Shown: positions 1-7,397 of the stretch, in pieces | Layout of the letters: the number at the start of each line of letters is the position of its first letter | How positions within the stretch are numbered: the stretch's first letter is position 1 | DNA from: Lachnospiraceae bacterium | GTDB lineage: Bacteria; Bacillota; Clostridia; Lachnospirales; Lachnospiraceae | Length of the DNA stretch: 10,817 nucleotides | Assembly: GCA_900763175.1 (NCBI GenBank) | Contig: CAAFJI010000084.1 | Span: forward strand, 1-10,817 | Reading direction: 5' to 3' | The notes under the pieces: generated by a model | Databases searched by the model: none | What the model was told of the DNA's origin: nothing | The model's input: the letters and a program-made list of their open reading frames with translations, nothing else | Made by a program: the position numbers and the translations under genes

Positions 1-1
1 A

Positions 2-88
2 GCAGCAATGTCTACAGAGATATCAAAGTTACAAAAAGAAGGTTTTATAAAAACAAATCGAAATCATTTTGAATTGACTGTTTTTTAA
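2..88 (+). CDS. C-terminal end of a Crp/Fnr-type transcription regulator (partial, 5' end outside window)
   Basis: Only the last 28 codons are present, read in frame 2 and ending at TAA 86-88. The peptide begins AAMSTEISKLQKEGFIKTN and ends HFELTVF. The pattern S-x-E-[IL]-x-K-[LM]-Q-[KR]-[ED]-G-[FL]-I followed by a short beta-wing ending is typical of the recognition helix and wing of Crp/Fnr winged-helix domains; this is family knowledge applied to a short fragment. Such proteins bind DNA and respond to a small ligand or redox state through an N-terminal cyclic-nucleotide-binding-like domain, which is not visible here. It lies 95 bp upstream of the HD-domain gene on the same strand and no clear terminator separates them, so co-transcription is possible. 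A MarR- or GntR-type wing is the main alternative. Confidence 0.55.
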   Translation, partial: AAMSTEISKLQKEGFIKTNRNHFELTVF

Positions 89-183
89 AGATGTGGATTC
101 AAGAATGAAAATGTAATATACATTATGGAAAACATAGAATTAATTTGAGAGATGTTAAAATGTGCAAGAGGAGGAAAATTTAG

Positions 184-669
184 ATGATAAATAAATTACA
201 TTTGGCAATGATTGAATTATATAAAGGAGATGCAAAGAGAATTCAACATTTCTGTAAAGTGCATAGCTATGCAAAATTGATAGCAGAAACGGAGAATGTA
301 GATAAGAAATGTTTATTTACCATTGAAGCAGCAGCTTTGACACATGATATTGGAATTCATTTTTGTGAAGAAAAATATGGAAGCTGTAGCGGAAAATTAC
401 AAGAAAAAGAAGGTCCTGCAATTGCAGAAAAGCTGCTCGAAGAATTAGGCTTTGCTCAAGAGGTATCTGATCGAGTTCAATATTTGATCGCACATCACCA
501 TACGTATAACAATATTGACGAAATGGATTATCAGATACTGGTAGAAGCCGATTTTCTGGTAAACATCATGGAGGATGGCTTATCGAAAGAAGCAGCTCTA
601 AAAGCCTATCATAATATTTTCAAAACAGCATGCGGAAAAACAATTTGCAGGGAGATGTTTAATATTTGA
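184..669 (+). CDS. small HD-domain protein (putative metal-dependent phosphohydrolase)
   Basis: This 161-residue soluble protein is essentially one HD domain. The expected metal ligands are visible: H27 in the first helix (KVHSYAKLIA), the H54-D55 doublet in AALTHDIG, a histidine cluster H104-H106 (IAHHHTY) and D123 in VEADFLVNIMED. HD-family enzymes usually hydrolyse nucleotides or phosphomonoesters using one or two metal ions; the substrate cannot be read from this sequence. There is no signal peptide, membrane segment or second domain, so it is probably cytoplasmic. The start is supported by AGGAGG at 169-174, 9 bases before ATG 184. The gene is AT-rich, with many ATA, TTA and AAA codons, unlike the genes further right; together with the Crp/Fnr fragment it may be a segment of different origin. 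A function in signalling is only a guess from its regulator neighbour. Confidence 0.75.
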   Translation: MINKLHLAMIELYKGDAKRIQHFCKVHSYAKLIAETENVDKKCLFTIEAAALTHDIGIHFCEEKYGSCSGKLQEKEGPAIAEKLLEELGFAQEVSDRVQYLIAHHHTYNNIDEMDYQILVEADFLVNIMEDGLSKEAALKAYHNIFKTACGKTICREMFNI

Positions 670-704
670 CATAACAAAAGGATACACAAAAACAAAGACA
701 AATA

Positions 705-734
705 TTGCTTTTGAAGTCTCCCATTTGTTATAAT
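705..734 (+). promoter_or_regulatory. predicted promoter of the GGDEF gene
   Basis: TTGCTT (705-710) and TATAAT (729-734) are separated by 18 bases. A TG dinucleotide at 726-727 gives an extended -10 element. The ATG at 761 follows about 20 bases downstream of the expected transcription start, with a G-rich ribosome site (GGGGGA, about 749-754). This supports a transcription unit separate from the HD gene. Confidence 0.6.
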
Positions 735-760
735 AAAGAAAAAGCTTTGGGGGACAAAAG

Positions 761-2242
761 ATGAAGAAAAGGCAGTTTCAGCTAAAGGACTATGTGATAG
801 CTGTCGGTGTGTTCATTCTGGCGGTTGTCGTGGGAATTTTCCTTTTTTTTGAGTGTGTTCAGCGCTCAATACAGGAAAATTCCAAGAAGACCATGATGAC
901 AAATGTATCCAGGCAGAGTGAGCATTTGCGGACGATTCTGGATATCCACTATCAGTATCTTAATGAGATTGCAGTGGAGGTCGGGAAATCAGATGAGTTG
1001 TTTTCCGAGAGCAATAAAGAACGGCTGGTCTCCATTTACGAGAGTACAGATCTGGAGAGAGCGGCCCTGATCGATACAGCAGGAAATGCTTATTATGATA
1101 ATGGCGTGACTAAGAATGTTGCCCACAGAAGATATTTCCAGGAGGCAATTCATGGGCAGCAGACAATCAGCGATCCGTTGGAGAGCAGTGTGGACACGGA
1201 GGTGCGAGTGGTTCTTTGTGTACCTGTTTACAAGGATGGAGCAATCATCGGAGTACTTGGCGGGTCCTGTAATGTAACGGCGCTGAGCCACCTGCTGTTT
1301 GCGGATCTGTTTAACGGGGCCGGAAACAGCTGTCTGGTGACAAGTGAAGGGGAGGTCATAGCCTTTGACGGTGGTTCTGATTCCAGTATGGAAATTGCAT
1401 ATGGAACCAATATGCTGGAATACTATAACGACGAAACTTTTCAGGGAGAGAACACCTTAGAAGGGATTCGGCAGGAATTTGCCCAGGGGAGAAGCGGACT
1501 GATAAAAATAAGCCTGAAAGAGCGAAATGAGGCTGACCGTTATCTGGCCTATATGCCTCTTGGATACAATGACTGGATGATTTGTTATACTGTGCCTGTG
1601 AAGGCGGCCCAGCAGGCTTATAATTTCATCCGGGAATATGAGCTGATTTTCATGGGAGTTTTTTGTATCCTGGTGTTGCTGCTGGTATTATATATTGTAT
1701 ATCGGAATAACAAGGAGAAGGCAGCCCTGATGGTTTCGGCACAGAGAGATGCGCTGACCGGTTTGTACAACAAGGAGAATACCCAGAAGGCCATTGATGC
1801 CATTTTGAGAAAAAAGGAAACCGGAGTAAGTCATGGATTTCTGATCATGGACATGGATCATTTTAAGGAAATCAATGATAATTATGGACATATTACAGGA
1901 GATAAGGTGTTAAAGGCCTTTGGAGAACTGTTGCAGAGGCAGTTCCGGGAGCAGGATGTGGTAGGACGTATCGGTGGTGATGAGTTTGTGGTGTTTCTGT
2001 CGGATGTTGGCTCCAGAGAAAATATGGAAGGAAGAGTGCAGGATCTTCAAGATAAGGTAAGGGAAATCCGGATAGAAGAGCTTGGAGAAAAAAGGTTTAC
2101 TCTCAGCGCCGGTATATCCTTTGCACCTGAGGATGGAACTTCCTTTATGGAGCTGTACTGGAAGGCTGATAACGCACTGTACCAATCCAAACGTGCTGGC
2201 CGTGACGGCTATCACATTTATGTAAGTGCAGGCGGTATGTAA
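761..2242 (+). CDS. membrane-bound diguanylate cyclase with extracytoplasmic sensor domain and GGDEF domain
   Basis: This 493-residue protein should make cyclic di-GMP from two GTP in response to an external signal. A membrane helix at about residues 12-31 is followed by an extracytoplasmic region of about 260 residues whose pattern (ALIDTAGNAYYDNG, HRRYFQEAIHG, VVLCVPVYKDGAIIGVLGG) fits a double-Cache sensor. A second membrane helix at about 294-315 leads into the cytoplasmic GGDEF domain. The active site GRIGGDEFVVF is intact (GGDEF at 405-409). An RxxD product-inhibition site (REQD, 396-399) sits exactly five residues before GGDEF, so feedback inhibition by c-di-GMP is expected. DALTGLYNK and MDMDHFKEINDNYGH are further family motifs, and there is no EAL domain. 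The ligand of the Cache domain is unknown. Its own promoter lies just upstream. Catalytic activity is inferred from intact motifs. Confidence 0.92.
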   Translation: MKKRQFQLKDYVIAVGVFILAVVVGIFLFFECVQRSIQENSKKTMMTNVSRQSEHLRTILDIHYQYLNEIAVEVGKSDELFSESNKERLVSIYESTDLERAALIDTAGNAYYDNGVTKNVAHRRYFQEAIHGQQTISDPLESSVDTEVRVVLCVPVYKDGAIIGVLGGSCNVTALSHLLFADLFNGAGNSCLVTSEGEVIAFDGGSDSSMEIAYGTNMLEYYNDETFQGENTLEGIRQEFAQGRSGLIKISLKERNEADRYLAYMPLGYNDWMICYTVPVKAAQQAYNFIREYELIFMGVFCILVLLLVLYIVYRNNKEKAALMVSAQRDALTGLYNKENTQKAIDAILRKKETGVSHGFLIMDMDHFKEINDNYGHITGDKVLKAFGELLQRQFREQDVVGRIGGDEFVVFLSDVGSRENMEGRVQDLQDKVREIRIEELGEKRFTLSAGISFAPEDGTSFMELYWKADNALYQSKRAGRDGYHIYVSAGGM

Positions 2243-2252
2243 GATAAGATGG

Positions 2253-2306
2253 AATAAAGAAGAGATTTCGGTTCGTTTTTGTAAGGCGGGCAGGGATCTC
2301 TTTATT
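2253..2306 (+). terminator. possible terminator after the GGDEF gene
   Basis: AATAAAGAAGAGAT (2253-2266) can pair, with a small bulge, with ATCTCTTTATT (2296-2306) across a loop of about 30 bases. The stem starts 10 bases after the stop codon. The following T tract is poor, so this is only a likely terminator or 3' stabilising hairpin. Confidence 0.35.
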
Positions 2307-2376
2307 GTGTAACAGAAACCTCAGAAATTTTATATTTGTTTAACATTGGCAATGCCTGAAATTTAACATAAGGCGC

Positions 2377-2382
2377 TATAAT
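2377..2382 (+). promoter_or_regulatory. possible -10 element before the kinase relic
   Basis: A perfect TATAAT lies 34 bases before ATG 2417, and AAGGGGG (2402-2408) could serve as ribosome site. No good -35 is found at 16-18 bases (TTGGCA at 2346-2351 is too far), so promoter activity is uncertain. Confidence 0.35.
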
Positions 2383-2416
2383 ATTTTCAAATTGAAAGAG
2401 TAAGGGGGCCTTTTTT

Positions 2417-2791
2417 ATGAGAAAGGTATTTGATAGAACAGAGAAGATAGAGTTGAATTCCTTTGTAAAGGATTTTGTAGATTTGCGGGAGAAGTTTTTC
2501 ACTCCGGAGCAGGAGAGCCTGGAGGCTGAAACCAGAGAGGAAGAACTTTGGGTGAAGGCGGATAAAAAGCAGCTGGAAATGGAGTTGGACAGCCTGATAA
2601 AGAACAGTCTTATTTACGGAAAAGCATTTCCGCTGAAAATGAAGATTTCCGTAGAAAAAACTTCCGAAGGTGCCAGGATAAGCTATTCTGACAACGGTGC
2701 CGGAACCTGGAGAAGCAAACAGATTTCCGTTGGAAAAAAGTGCCGCCAGGAAAGAAAAACAAAGAAAAACTGGAAGATGCAGATTGCCTGA
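2417..2791 (+). pseudogene. relic of a sensor histidine kinase (partial ATPase domain, frameshifted)
   Basis: The 124-codon open frame resembles the segment of a histidine kinase from just after the dimerisation helices into the HATPase domain. VKADKKQLEMELDSLIKNSL matches the N-box region (D-x-x-Q/R-L...L-x-N-x-L) and ISYSDNGAGT matches the G1 box (D-x-G-x-G). Everything N-terminal is missing: no membrane segments, HAMP or H-box. After GAGT at about 2707 the frame degenerates. A one-base backward shift opens the other frame, reading LEKQTDFRWKKVPPGKK and on to LSIERILKENVSGTH at about 2840, before the sequence merges into the terminator repeat at 2850-2906. The G2 region and the end of the domain are not recognisable. 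A TATAAT and a possible ribosome site precede the ATG, so a short product could still be made, but it cannot be an autonomous kinase. A small ATPase-like anti-sigma-type protein is an unlikely alternative because of the frameshift. Confidence 0.6.
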
Positions 2792-2849
2792 GTATAGAAA
2801 GGATACTGAAAGAAAATGTCTCCGGGACGCACTGCGGCAAAGAGGAATT

Positions 2850-2906
2850 ATGTTGCTGGAGCGACCCAACCCAGGCGGAGAATCCTGCTTGCAGGATTCT
2901 TTTTTT
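2850..2906 (+). repeat. dispersed repeat ending in a strong intrinsic terminator
   Basis: The stretch ATGTTGCTG (2850-2858), then RAGCRACCC, then GGCGGAGAATCCTGC (2874-2888) recurs at 10778-10816 with a few changes. Here it ends in a perfect 10-bp stem, AGAATCCTGC (2879-2888) and GCAGGATTCT (2891-2900), with a two-base loop and a run of seven T (2900-2906). This should stop plus-strand transcription coming through the kinase relic. Because the same block occurs at the other end of the window, it is probably an interspersed intergenic repeat rather than a terminator specific to this gene. Confidence 0.65.
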
Positions 2907-2933
2907 AATGCGCTCTCACCATCTGCATAAAGC

Positions 2934-2980
2934 AAACCGCCTGTACGGTTCTGGAAGAAGAAATTGTACAGGCGGTTTTT
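2934..2980. terminator. bidirectional terminator between the kinase relic and pgi
   Basis: AAACCGCCTGTAC (2934-2946) pairs with GTACAGGCGGTTT (2966-2978) to give a perfect stem. The plus strand continues with a T run; on the minus strand the stem lies 15 bases after the pgi stop codon and is followed by TTTGCTTT. It most likely terminates pgi and backs up the terminator repeat on the plus strand. Confidence 0.75.
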
Positions 2981-2992
2981 GTAATTTCAGGA

Positions 2993-4576
2993 TCAGATGT
3001 TCAGAAGGTCACTGAATACCTTAAGCGCTCCATCTGTGTCATGTGCAAGAACACGTTTTGCAAGGACTTTTCCAAGCTGAACGCCTTCCTGGTCGAAGCT
3101 GTTCAGGTTCCATACGAAGCCCTGGAACATGATCTTGTTCTCAAAGTGAGCAAGAAGTGCACCAAGAGATGCAGGGTTCAGGTCCTCACCAATGATAATG
3201 CTGGAGGGACGTTTGCCCTTGAAGTTCTTATTCAGGTTCTCATCCTTTTTACCGCAGGCAAATGCTACGATCTGAGCAGCAACGTTTGCGCAGAGCTTCT
3301 GCTGGCTGGTGCTGTTCTCAATATCCACATCTACGCCAAGCTGGCTCTTCCTGAAGCCGATGAACTGGAGAGGGATGATGTCAGAACCCTGGTGAAGGAG
3401 CTGATAGAAAGAGTGCTGTCCATTGGTTCCTGGCTCACCGAAGATAACTGGTCCTGTCACATAGTCTACTGGCTCGCCGAAACGGTTTACAGTCTTGCCG
3501 TTGGATTCCATGTCACACTGCTGAAGGTGTGCCGGGAAACGGCTTAATGCCTGTGAGTACGGAAGAACTGCTGTGGAAGGATATCCCTGAATATTTCTCT
3601 CATAGATGCCGATGAGTGCGTCCAGCATATCCGGGTTCTTCATGATATCACGGTTGGTTGCAAGCTGATCCTCAGCTGCTGCACCATCCAGGATCTGTGC
3701 AAATACTTCCGGACCGAAAGCAAGGGAAAGGATGGCACCGCCAACACCGGAAACGGAAGAGTAACGGCCGCCGATATAGTCATCCATGAAAATTGCGGTA
3801 AGATAATCCTCGCTCTTGGCAAGTGGGGATGTCTCACTTGTTACAGCAAGCATATGTCTGGAAGGATTCAGGCCTGCTTTTGTAAGGGCATCCTTTACAA
3901 ATGCCTCGTTGGTCAGTGTCTCAAGTGTTGTACCGGATTTGGAAACAACGATAAACAGAGAGTGTGCAAGGTCTACAGAGGCAAGTACAGCTGCTGCGTC
4001 ATCCGGATCAACATTGCTGATGAATTTTGCTTCCATTTTAAAGGTGTTGTTTGCCTTTGCCCAGTTTTCAAGTGCGATGTACAGAGCACGGGGACCAAGA
4101 TCACTTCCGCCGATACCGATCTGAACAACCGTTGTAAATTTCTCGCCGGCTTCATTGGTGATCTCGCCATTATGCACCTTGTTTGCAAAGTCAGCTGCCT
4201 TCTGCTGCTGGGATACGTAGAACTCACGCTTGTCCACACCGTCGACTACAACAGGATCGCCAAGCTGTCTGCGTGCGAGGTGATGAAGTACCATACGCTT
4301 CTCACCTGTGTTGATCACAGCACCGCTATATAATTCCTCGAACTTGTCAATAAGCTGAGCCTCGTCTGCAAGCTGTGCAAGTGCGGATAAAACAGTTTCG
4401 TCTACTTCTTTGGCTGCATAGTTATAGGTAAGACCTGCTGCCATTGGTGTACTATAATCAGCTACACGCTTGCCACCCTTTTCTCCGGACAGAGCGTCTG
4501 CAATGTCTACGTGATTCTTAAGACTTTTCAGATTATCATAAGAAGTAAGAGTGTCAAGATTTTTCCATGTTGCCAT
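2993..4576 (-). CDS. pgi: glucose-6-phosphate isomerase
   Basis: This 527-residue cytoplasmic enzyme interconverts glucose-6-phosphate and fructose-6-phosphate in glycolysis. Family signatures are clear: GIGGSDLGPRAL (154-165), the phosphate-binding SKSGTTLET (212-220), GGRYSSVSGVGG (269-280), GEPGTNGQHSFYQLLHQGSD (380-399) and FDQEGVQLGKVLAKRVL (494-510). By family comparison the catalytic residues are R271, E381, H395 and K503, all present. ATG 4576 is chosen because AAAGGAGGAA lies at the right distance and the protein begins MATWKNLDTL. The frame stays open for 24 more codons to 4648, but that start would fall within the promoter -35 region. The gene stands alone, with its own promoter and terminator. 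It looks intact and ordinary. Confidence 0.97.
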   Translation of the reverse strand: MATWKNLDTLTSYDNLKSLKNHVDIADALSGEKGGKRVADYSTPMAAGLTYNYAAKEVDETVLSALAQLADEAQLIDKFEELYSGAVINTGEKRMVLHHLARRQLGDPVVVDGVDKREFYVSQQQKAADFANKVHNGEITNEAGEKFTTVVQIGIGGSDLGPRALYIALENWAKANNTFKMEAKFISNVDPDDAAAVLASVDLAHSLFIVVSKSGTTLETLTNEAFVKDALTKAGLNPSRHMLAVTSETSPLAKSEDYLTAIFMDDYIGGRYSSVSGVGGAILSLAFGPEVFAQILDGAAAEDQLATNRDIMKNPDMLDALIGIYERNIQGYPSTAVLPYSQALSRFPAHLQQCDMESNGKTVNRFGEPVDYVTGPVIFGEPGTNGQHSFYQLLHQGSDIIPLQFIGFRKSQLGVDVDIENSTSQQKLCANVAAQIVAFACGKKDENLNKNFKGKRPSSIIIGEDLNPASLGALLAHFENKIMFQGFVWNLNSFDQEGVQLGKVLAKRVLAHDTDGALKVFSDLLNI

Positions 4577-4619
4577 AATATATTCCTCCTTTAAATGGTT
4601 GCGACAATCGTCTGTCCAT

Positions 4620-4648
4620 ATTATACTGAAAAAGTTTTGGAATTTCAA
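4620..4648 (-). promoter_or_regulatory. predicted pgi promoter
   Basis: Read on the minus strand, TTGAAA (4648-4643) and TATAAT (4625-4620) are separated by exactly 17 bases, close to the sigma-A consensus. The expected transcription start at about 4613 leaves a 5' leader of some 37 bases before ATG 4576. Confidence 0.8.
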
Positions 4649-4717
4649 TGGATGAAGAAAGATTCATGAAAAAAGAACATGGATATGAAAAATCAGCAAG
4701 ATAAGACAACCCTGTAA

Positions 4718-4763
4718 AAAAAGCTCCCTAGAGCCTGTGAAGTACCTGTCCGGGGAGCTTTTT
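4718..4763 (-). terminator. copA/copZ terminator
   Basis: Nine bases after the copA stop, AAAAAGCTCCC and GGGAGCTTTTT (4753-4763 and 4718-4728) form an 11-bp stem. On the minus strand it is followed by a run of seven T. The plus strand also ends in a T run, so it could act in both directions. Confidence 0.85.
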
Positions 4764-4771
4764 GGGGAAAA

Positions 4772-4990
4772 TTATTCCTGGGTGATGCCGGTTACTTCAT
4801 ATCCGGCATCTTTGATGGTCTGGAAAAGTTTGTCCTCGTCCAGCTTCTGGGATGCAGTGATGATAGTAGTTCCTGCATCGTGGGAGGATACCACATCCTG
4901 TACGTCAAAAGCTTTCTTAATTGCCTCGTTTACGTGTGCTTCACAGTGTCCACACATCATTCCTGTTACATGAACTGTCACTTTTACCAT
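4772..4990 (-). CDS. copZ: CopZ-like copper chaperone, internal in-frame start within copA
   Basis: Starting at ATG 4990, in frame with copA, a complete 72-residue HMA protein is encoded. It begins MVKVTVHVTGMMCGHCEAHV and ends in DAGYEVTGITQE, the normal length of CopZ/CopP chaperones. Its CxxC copper site is C13-C16. AAAGGAGA (5006-4999) lies 8 bases before the ATG, an ideal ribosome site placed inside the low-complexity linker NNSNKKENNN of the longer reading frame. This is what a former copA-copZ gene pair would look like if the copA stop codon and intergenic gap had become coding. Free CopZ delivers copper(I) to the ATPase or a copper sensor. Seen: the site, the ATG and the full domain. 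Inferred: that initiation really happens here, alongside the fusion. Confidence 0.6.
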   Translation of the reverse strand: MVKVTVHVTGMMCGHCEAHVNEAIKKAFDVQDVVSSHDAGTTIITASQKLDEDKLFQTIKDAGYEVTGITQE

Positions 4991-7360
4991 GTTATTATTC
5001 TCCTTTTTGTTTGAATTGTTATTAATATCGCAGCTTTCTTCTGTAAGAGAGCTGCTTGTATTAACCGGTGAGGTGATTACATTTTTTATCTTTTTGTCCT
5101 TGGAAGCATCGTGAATCTTGAACAGATTCAGACGAAGGGCATTGGTAACAACACAGAAGCTGGAAAGGCTCATAGCGGCTGCACCGAACATTGGGTTCAG
5201 TGTCCAGCCGAAGATAGGAATCCATACACCTGCCGCCAGTGGGATTCCGATCACGTTATAGAAGAAGGCCCAAAACAGGTTCTCATGGATGTTTCTTAAA
5301 GTTGCACGGCTAAGACGGATAGCGGCAGGTACATCGGAAAGCCGGCTTTTCATCAGTACCACATCTGCAGCATCAATGGCAACATCGGTGCCTGCACCAA
5401 TGGCGACTCCGATATCAGCTCTTGTAAGAGCAGGAGCATCGTTGATACCATCTCCAACCATGGCTACTTTGCCTTTTTCTTTCAGAGAACGGATGACATT
5501 TTCTTTTCCATCTGGAAGGACACCTGCGATAACCTGGTCCACACCAGCCTGTGCACCGATGGCTTTGGCTGTGCGTTCATTGTCACCTGTAAGCATGACT
5601 ACCTGGATTCCCATATTCTGAAGCTCTTTTACTGCCTGTGCACTGTCTGGCTTGATCACATCTGCTACTGCGATAATACCAAGAAGCCTTCCATCTTTTG
5701 CAAAGAGGAGAGGTGTTTTTCCTGACTCTGCAAGAAGTTCTGCCTGTGTGGTGAGGGCAGAGGAGACATTTACCAGACTGCTGATGTATTTGAAGCTTCC
5801 GCCAATGAGAGAGGACTGATCAAGGGTTGCGGATAAACCATTTCCCGGAAGAGCCTTGAAACCACGGACTTCGGGAGCGGTAAGGCCAAGACCGGATGCT
5901 TTTTCCAGAATGGCTTTTGCAAGAGGATGCTCACTCTTTTTCTCCAGGGCATAGGAAAGGGTGAGAAGCTCCGTCTCGGAAATTCCCTCTGCCGGAAGGA
6001 TATCTGTTACCTGTGGCTGGCCGCTTGTAATGGTTCCGGTTTTATCCAGGGCCACAATCTGGATTTTTCCTGCTTCTTCCAGGGAAACAGCTGTTTTAAA
6101 TAAGATACCGTTTTTGGCACCCATGCCGTTTCCTACCATGATGGCAACTGGCGTGGCAAGACCAAGGGCGCATGGGCAGCTGATAACAAGTACGGAAATA
6201 CCTCTTGCAAGTGCATAGCCGAACTCATGGCCGGTGAGAAGCCAGATAATGGTTGTGAGAATGGAAATGCTGATAACTGCAGGTACGAATATGCCGGAAA
6301 CACGATCTGCAATCTTGGCAATAGGAGCCTTAGTGGCAGCTGCGTCGCTGACCATCCTGATGATCTGGGAGAGGGTGGTGTCCTCGCCTACTCTTGCAGC
6401 TTCACATTTAATGAAACCGGACTGGTTGACCGTCGCTGCGGAAACAGAATCGCCGACAGCTTTGTCAACCGGAATACTCTCACCTGTGAGAGCAGATTCA
6501 TTGACAGCACTGTTTCCTTCTATGACAATGCCGTCAACGGGGATATTCTCTCCAGGCTTTACTACGAAGAGATCTCCTTTTTTCACCTGTTCGATGGGAA
6601 CTGTGGTTTCCTGACCATCTCTTAATACAACGGCCGTTTTGGGAGCAAGCTTCATAAGACCTTTTAAGGCATCTGTCGTCTTTCCCTTGGAACGTGCTTC
6701 CAGCATTTTTCCAACGGTGATCAGGGTAAGGATCATGGCGGCAGATTCAAAATAAAATTCCATCATGTAGTGCATGACAAGCTCGGAATTGCCGTCAACC
6801 TGGGCTCTGGTCATGGCAAAAAGTGCGTAAACGCTCCACACGAAGGATGCCATGGAGCCAAGTGCAACCAGAGTGTCCATGTTGGGAGAGCGGTGCCACA
6901 GGCTCTTGAAGCCACTGATGAAGAATTTCTGGTTGATAACCATGACGATTCCGGCAAGAAGCAGCTGTACCAGACCCATGGCAACGTGATTGCCGTCAAA
7001 CCAGGCTGGGAGAGGCCATCCCCACATCATGTGTCCCATGGAGAAGTACATGAGAACCAGAAGAAATCCTACTGAAGCAATGAGCCTTCTTTTTAAAACT
7101 GGGGTTTCATGATCCTCCAGAGCTTTTTCGGCATCGGACATGGATTCTTTGGAGGCAGAGTCTCCTTTGGAGCTGCAGCCATATCCGGCGGCCTCTACAG
7201 CAGAGATAACAGCAGATGCTGAGGCAGTTCCCTCCACGCCCATGGAATTGGTAAGAAGGCTTACCGAGCAGGCTGTAACGCCGGGAACCTTATTTACTGC
7301 TTTTTCCACACGGGCGCTGCAGGCTGCACAGCTCATGCCGGTGACATTGTATTGTTCCAT
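4772..7360 (-). CDS. copA: copper-exporting P1B-type ATPase with HMA domains at both ends
   Basis: This 862-residue protein is an ATP-driven copper(I) exporter of the inner membrane. An N-terminal HMA domain carries GMSCAAC (C11, C14). About eight membrane helices follow. The metal-site CPC motif is in ISCPCALGLATP (395-397), the TGE loop in ESALTGES (292-294), the phosphorylated aspartate in DKTGTIT (D439), the HP dipeptide in KSEHPLAK (478-479) and the hinge motif in GDGINDAPAL (636-645). After the last helices (YN...MSLSS) comes a polar linker (about 748-790, rich in K, S and N) and a second HMA domain with GMMCGHC (C803, C806). A C-terminal HMA is unusual; most CopA proteins carry theirs at the N-terminus. 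The linker contains a ribosome site and start codon for a free CopZ-like protein. The start at ATG 7360 has a good site (AAGGAGGAAA). A MITE begins 37 bases upstream, so the native promoter may be displaced. Confidence 0.95.
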   Translation of the reverse strand: MEQYNVTGMSCAACSARVEKAVNKVPGVTACSVSLLTNSMGVEGTASASAVISAVEAAGYGCSSKGDSASKESMSDAEKALEDHETPVLKRRLIASVGFLLVLMYFSMGHMMWGWPLPAWFDGNHVAMGLVQLLLAGIVMVINQKFFISGFKSLWHRSPNMDTLVALGSMASFVWSVYALFAMTRAQVDGNSELVMHYMMEFYFESAAMILTLITVGKMLEARSKGKTTDALKGLMKLAPKTAVVLRDGQETTVPIEQVKKGDLFVVKPGENIPVDGIVIEGNSAVNESALTGESIPVDKAVGDSVSAATVNQSGFIKCEAARVGEDTTLSQIIRMVSDAAATKAPIAKIADRVSGIFVPAVISISILTTIIWLLTGHEFGYALARGISVLVISCPCALGLATPVAIMVGNGMGAKNGILFKTAVSLEEAGKIQIVALDKTGTITSGQPQVTDILPAEGISETELLTLSYALEKKSEHPLAKAILEKASGLGLTAPEVRGFKALPGNGLSATLDQSSLIGGSFKYISSLVNVSSALTTQAELLAESGKTPLLFAKDGRLLGIIAVADVIKPDSAQAVKELQNMGIQVVMLTGDNERTAKAIGAQAGVDQVIAGVLPDGKENVIRSLKEKGKVAMVGDGINDAPALTRADIGVAIGAGTDVAIDAADVVLMKSRLSDVPAAIRLSRATLRNIHENLFWAFFYNVIGIPLAAGVWIPIFGWTLNPMFGAAAMSLSSFCVVTNALRLNLFKIHDASKDKKIKNVITSPVNTSSSLTEESCDINNNSNKKENNNMVKVTVHVTGMMCGHCEAHVNEAIKKAFDVQDVVSSHDAGTTIITASQKLDEDKLFQTIKDAGYEVTGITQE

Positions 7361-7397
7361 AATAATCTTTCCTCCTTATAAAATGCAGTATTTGGCG

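Noticed and set aside
152..187. Eleven-codon leader peptide ahead of the HD gene (ATG 152, TGA overlapping ATG 184)
   Set aside because: No ribosome site of its own and no runs of a regulatory codon; the overlap is probably accidental.
661..706. AATATTTG/CAAATATT inverted repeat after the HD gene as a terminator
   Set aside because: Eight A/T-rich pairs with a 30-base loop are too weak; it overlaps the predicted promoter of the next gene.
2387..2935. 182-codon minus-strand frame over the kinase relic
   Set aside because: It spans the terminator repeat and has a composition typical of a shadow (Leu/Ser/Phe-rich); the plus strand carries recognisable kinase motifs instead.
3041..3547. Long plus-strand open frame (168 codons) opposite pgi
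   Set aside because: It lies wholly antisense to a clear glucose-6-phosphate isomerase with all catalytic motifs; no ribosome site or protein family is recognisable. The frames at 3816-4124 and 3854-4333 are rejected for the same reason.
4577..4648. Longer pgi start giving 24 extra residues
   Set aside because: It would place the start codon in the -35 region of a near-consensus promoter; the internal ATG 4576 has a strong ribosome site and the normal protein start.
6227..6625. Plus-strand open frames opposite copA
   Set aside because: Antisense shadows of conserved ATPase motifs (TGE and CPC regions), with no start signals of their own.
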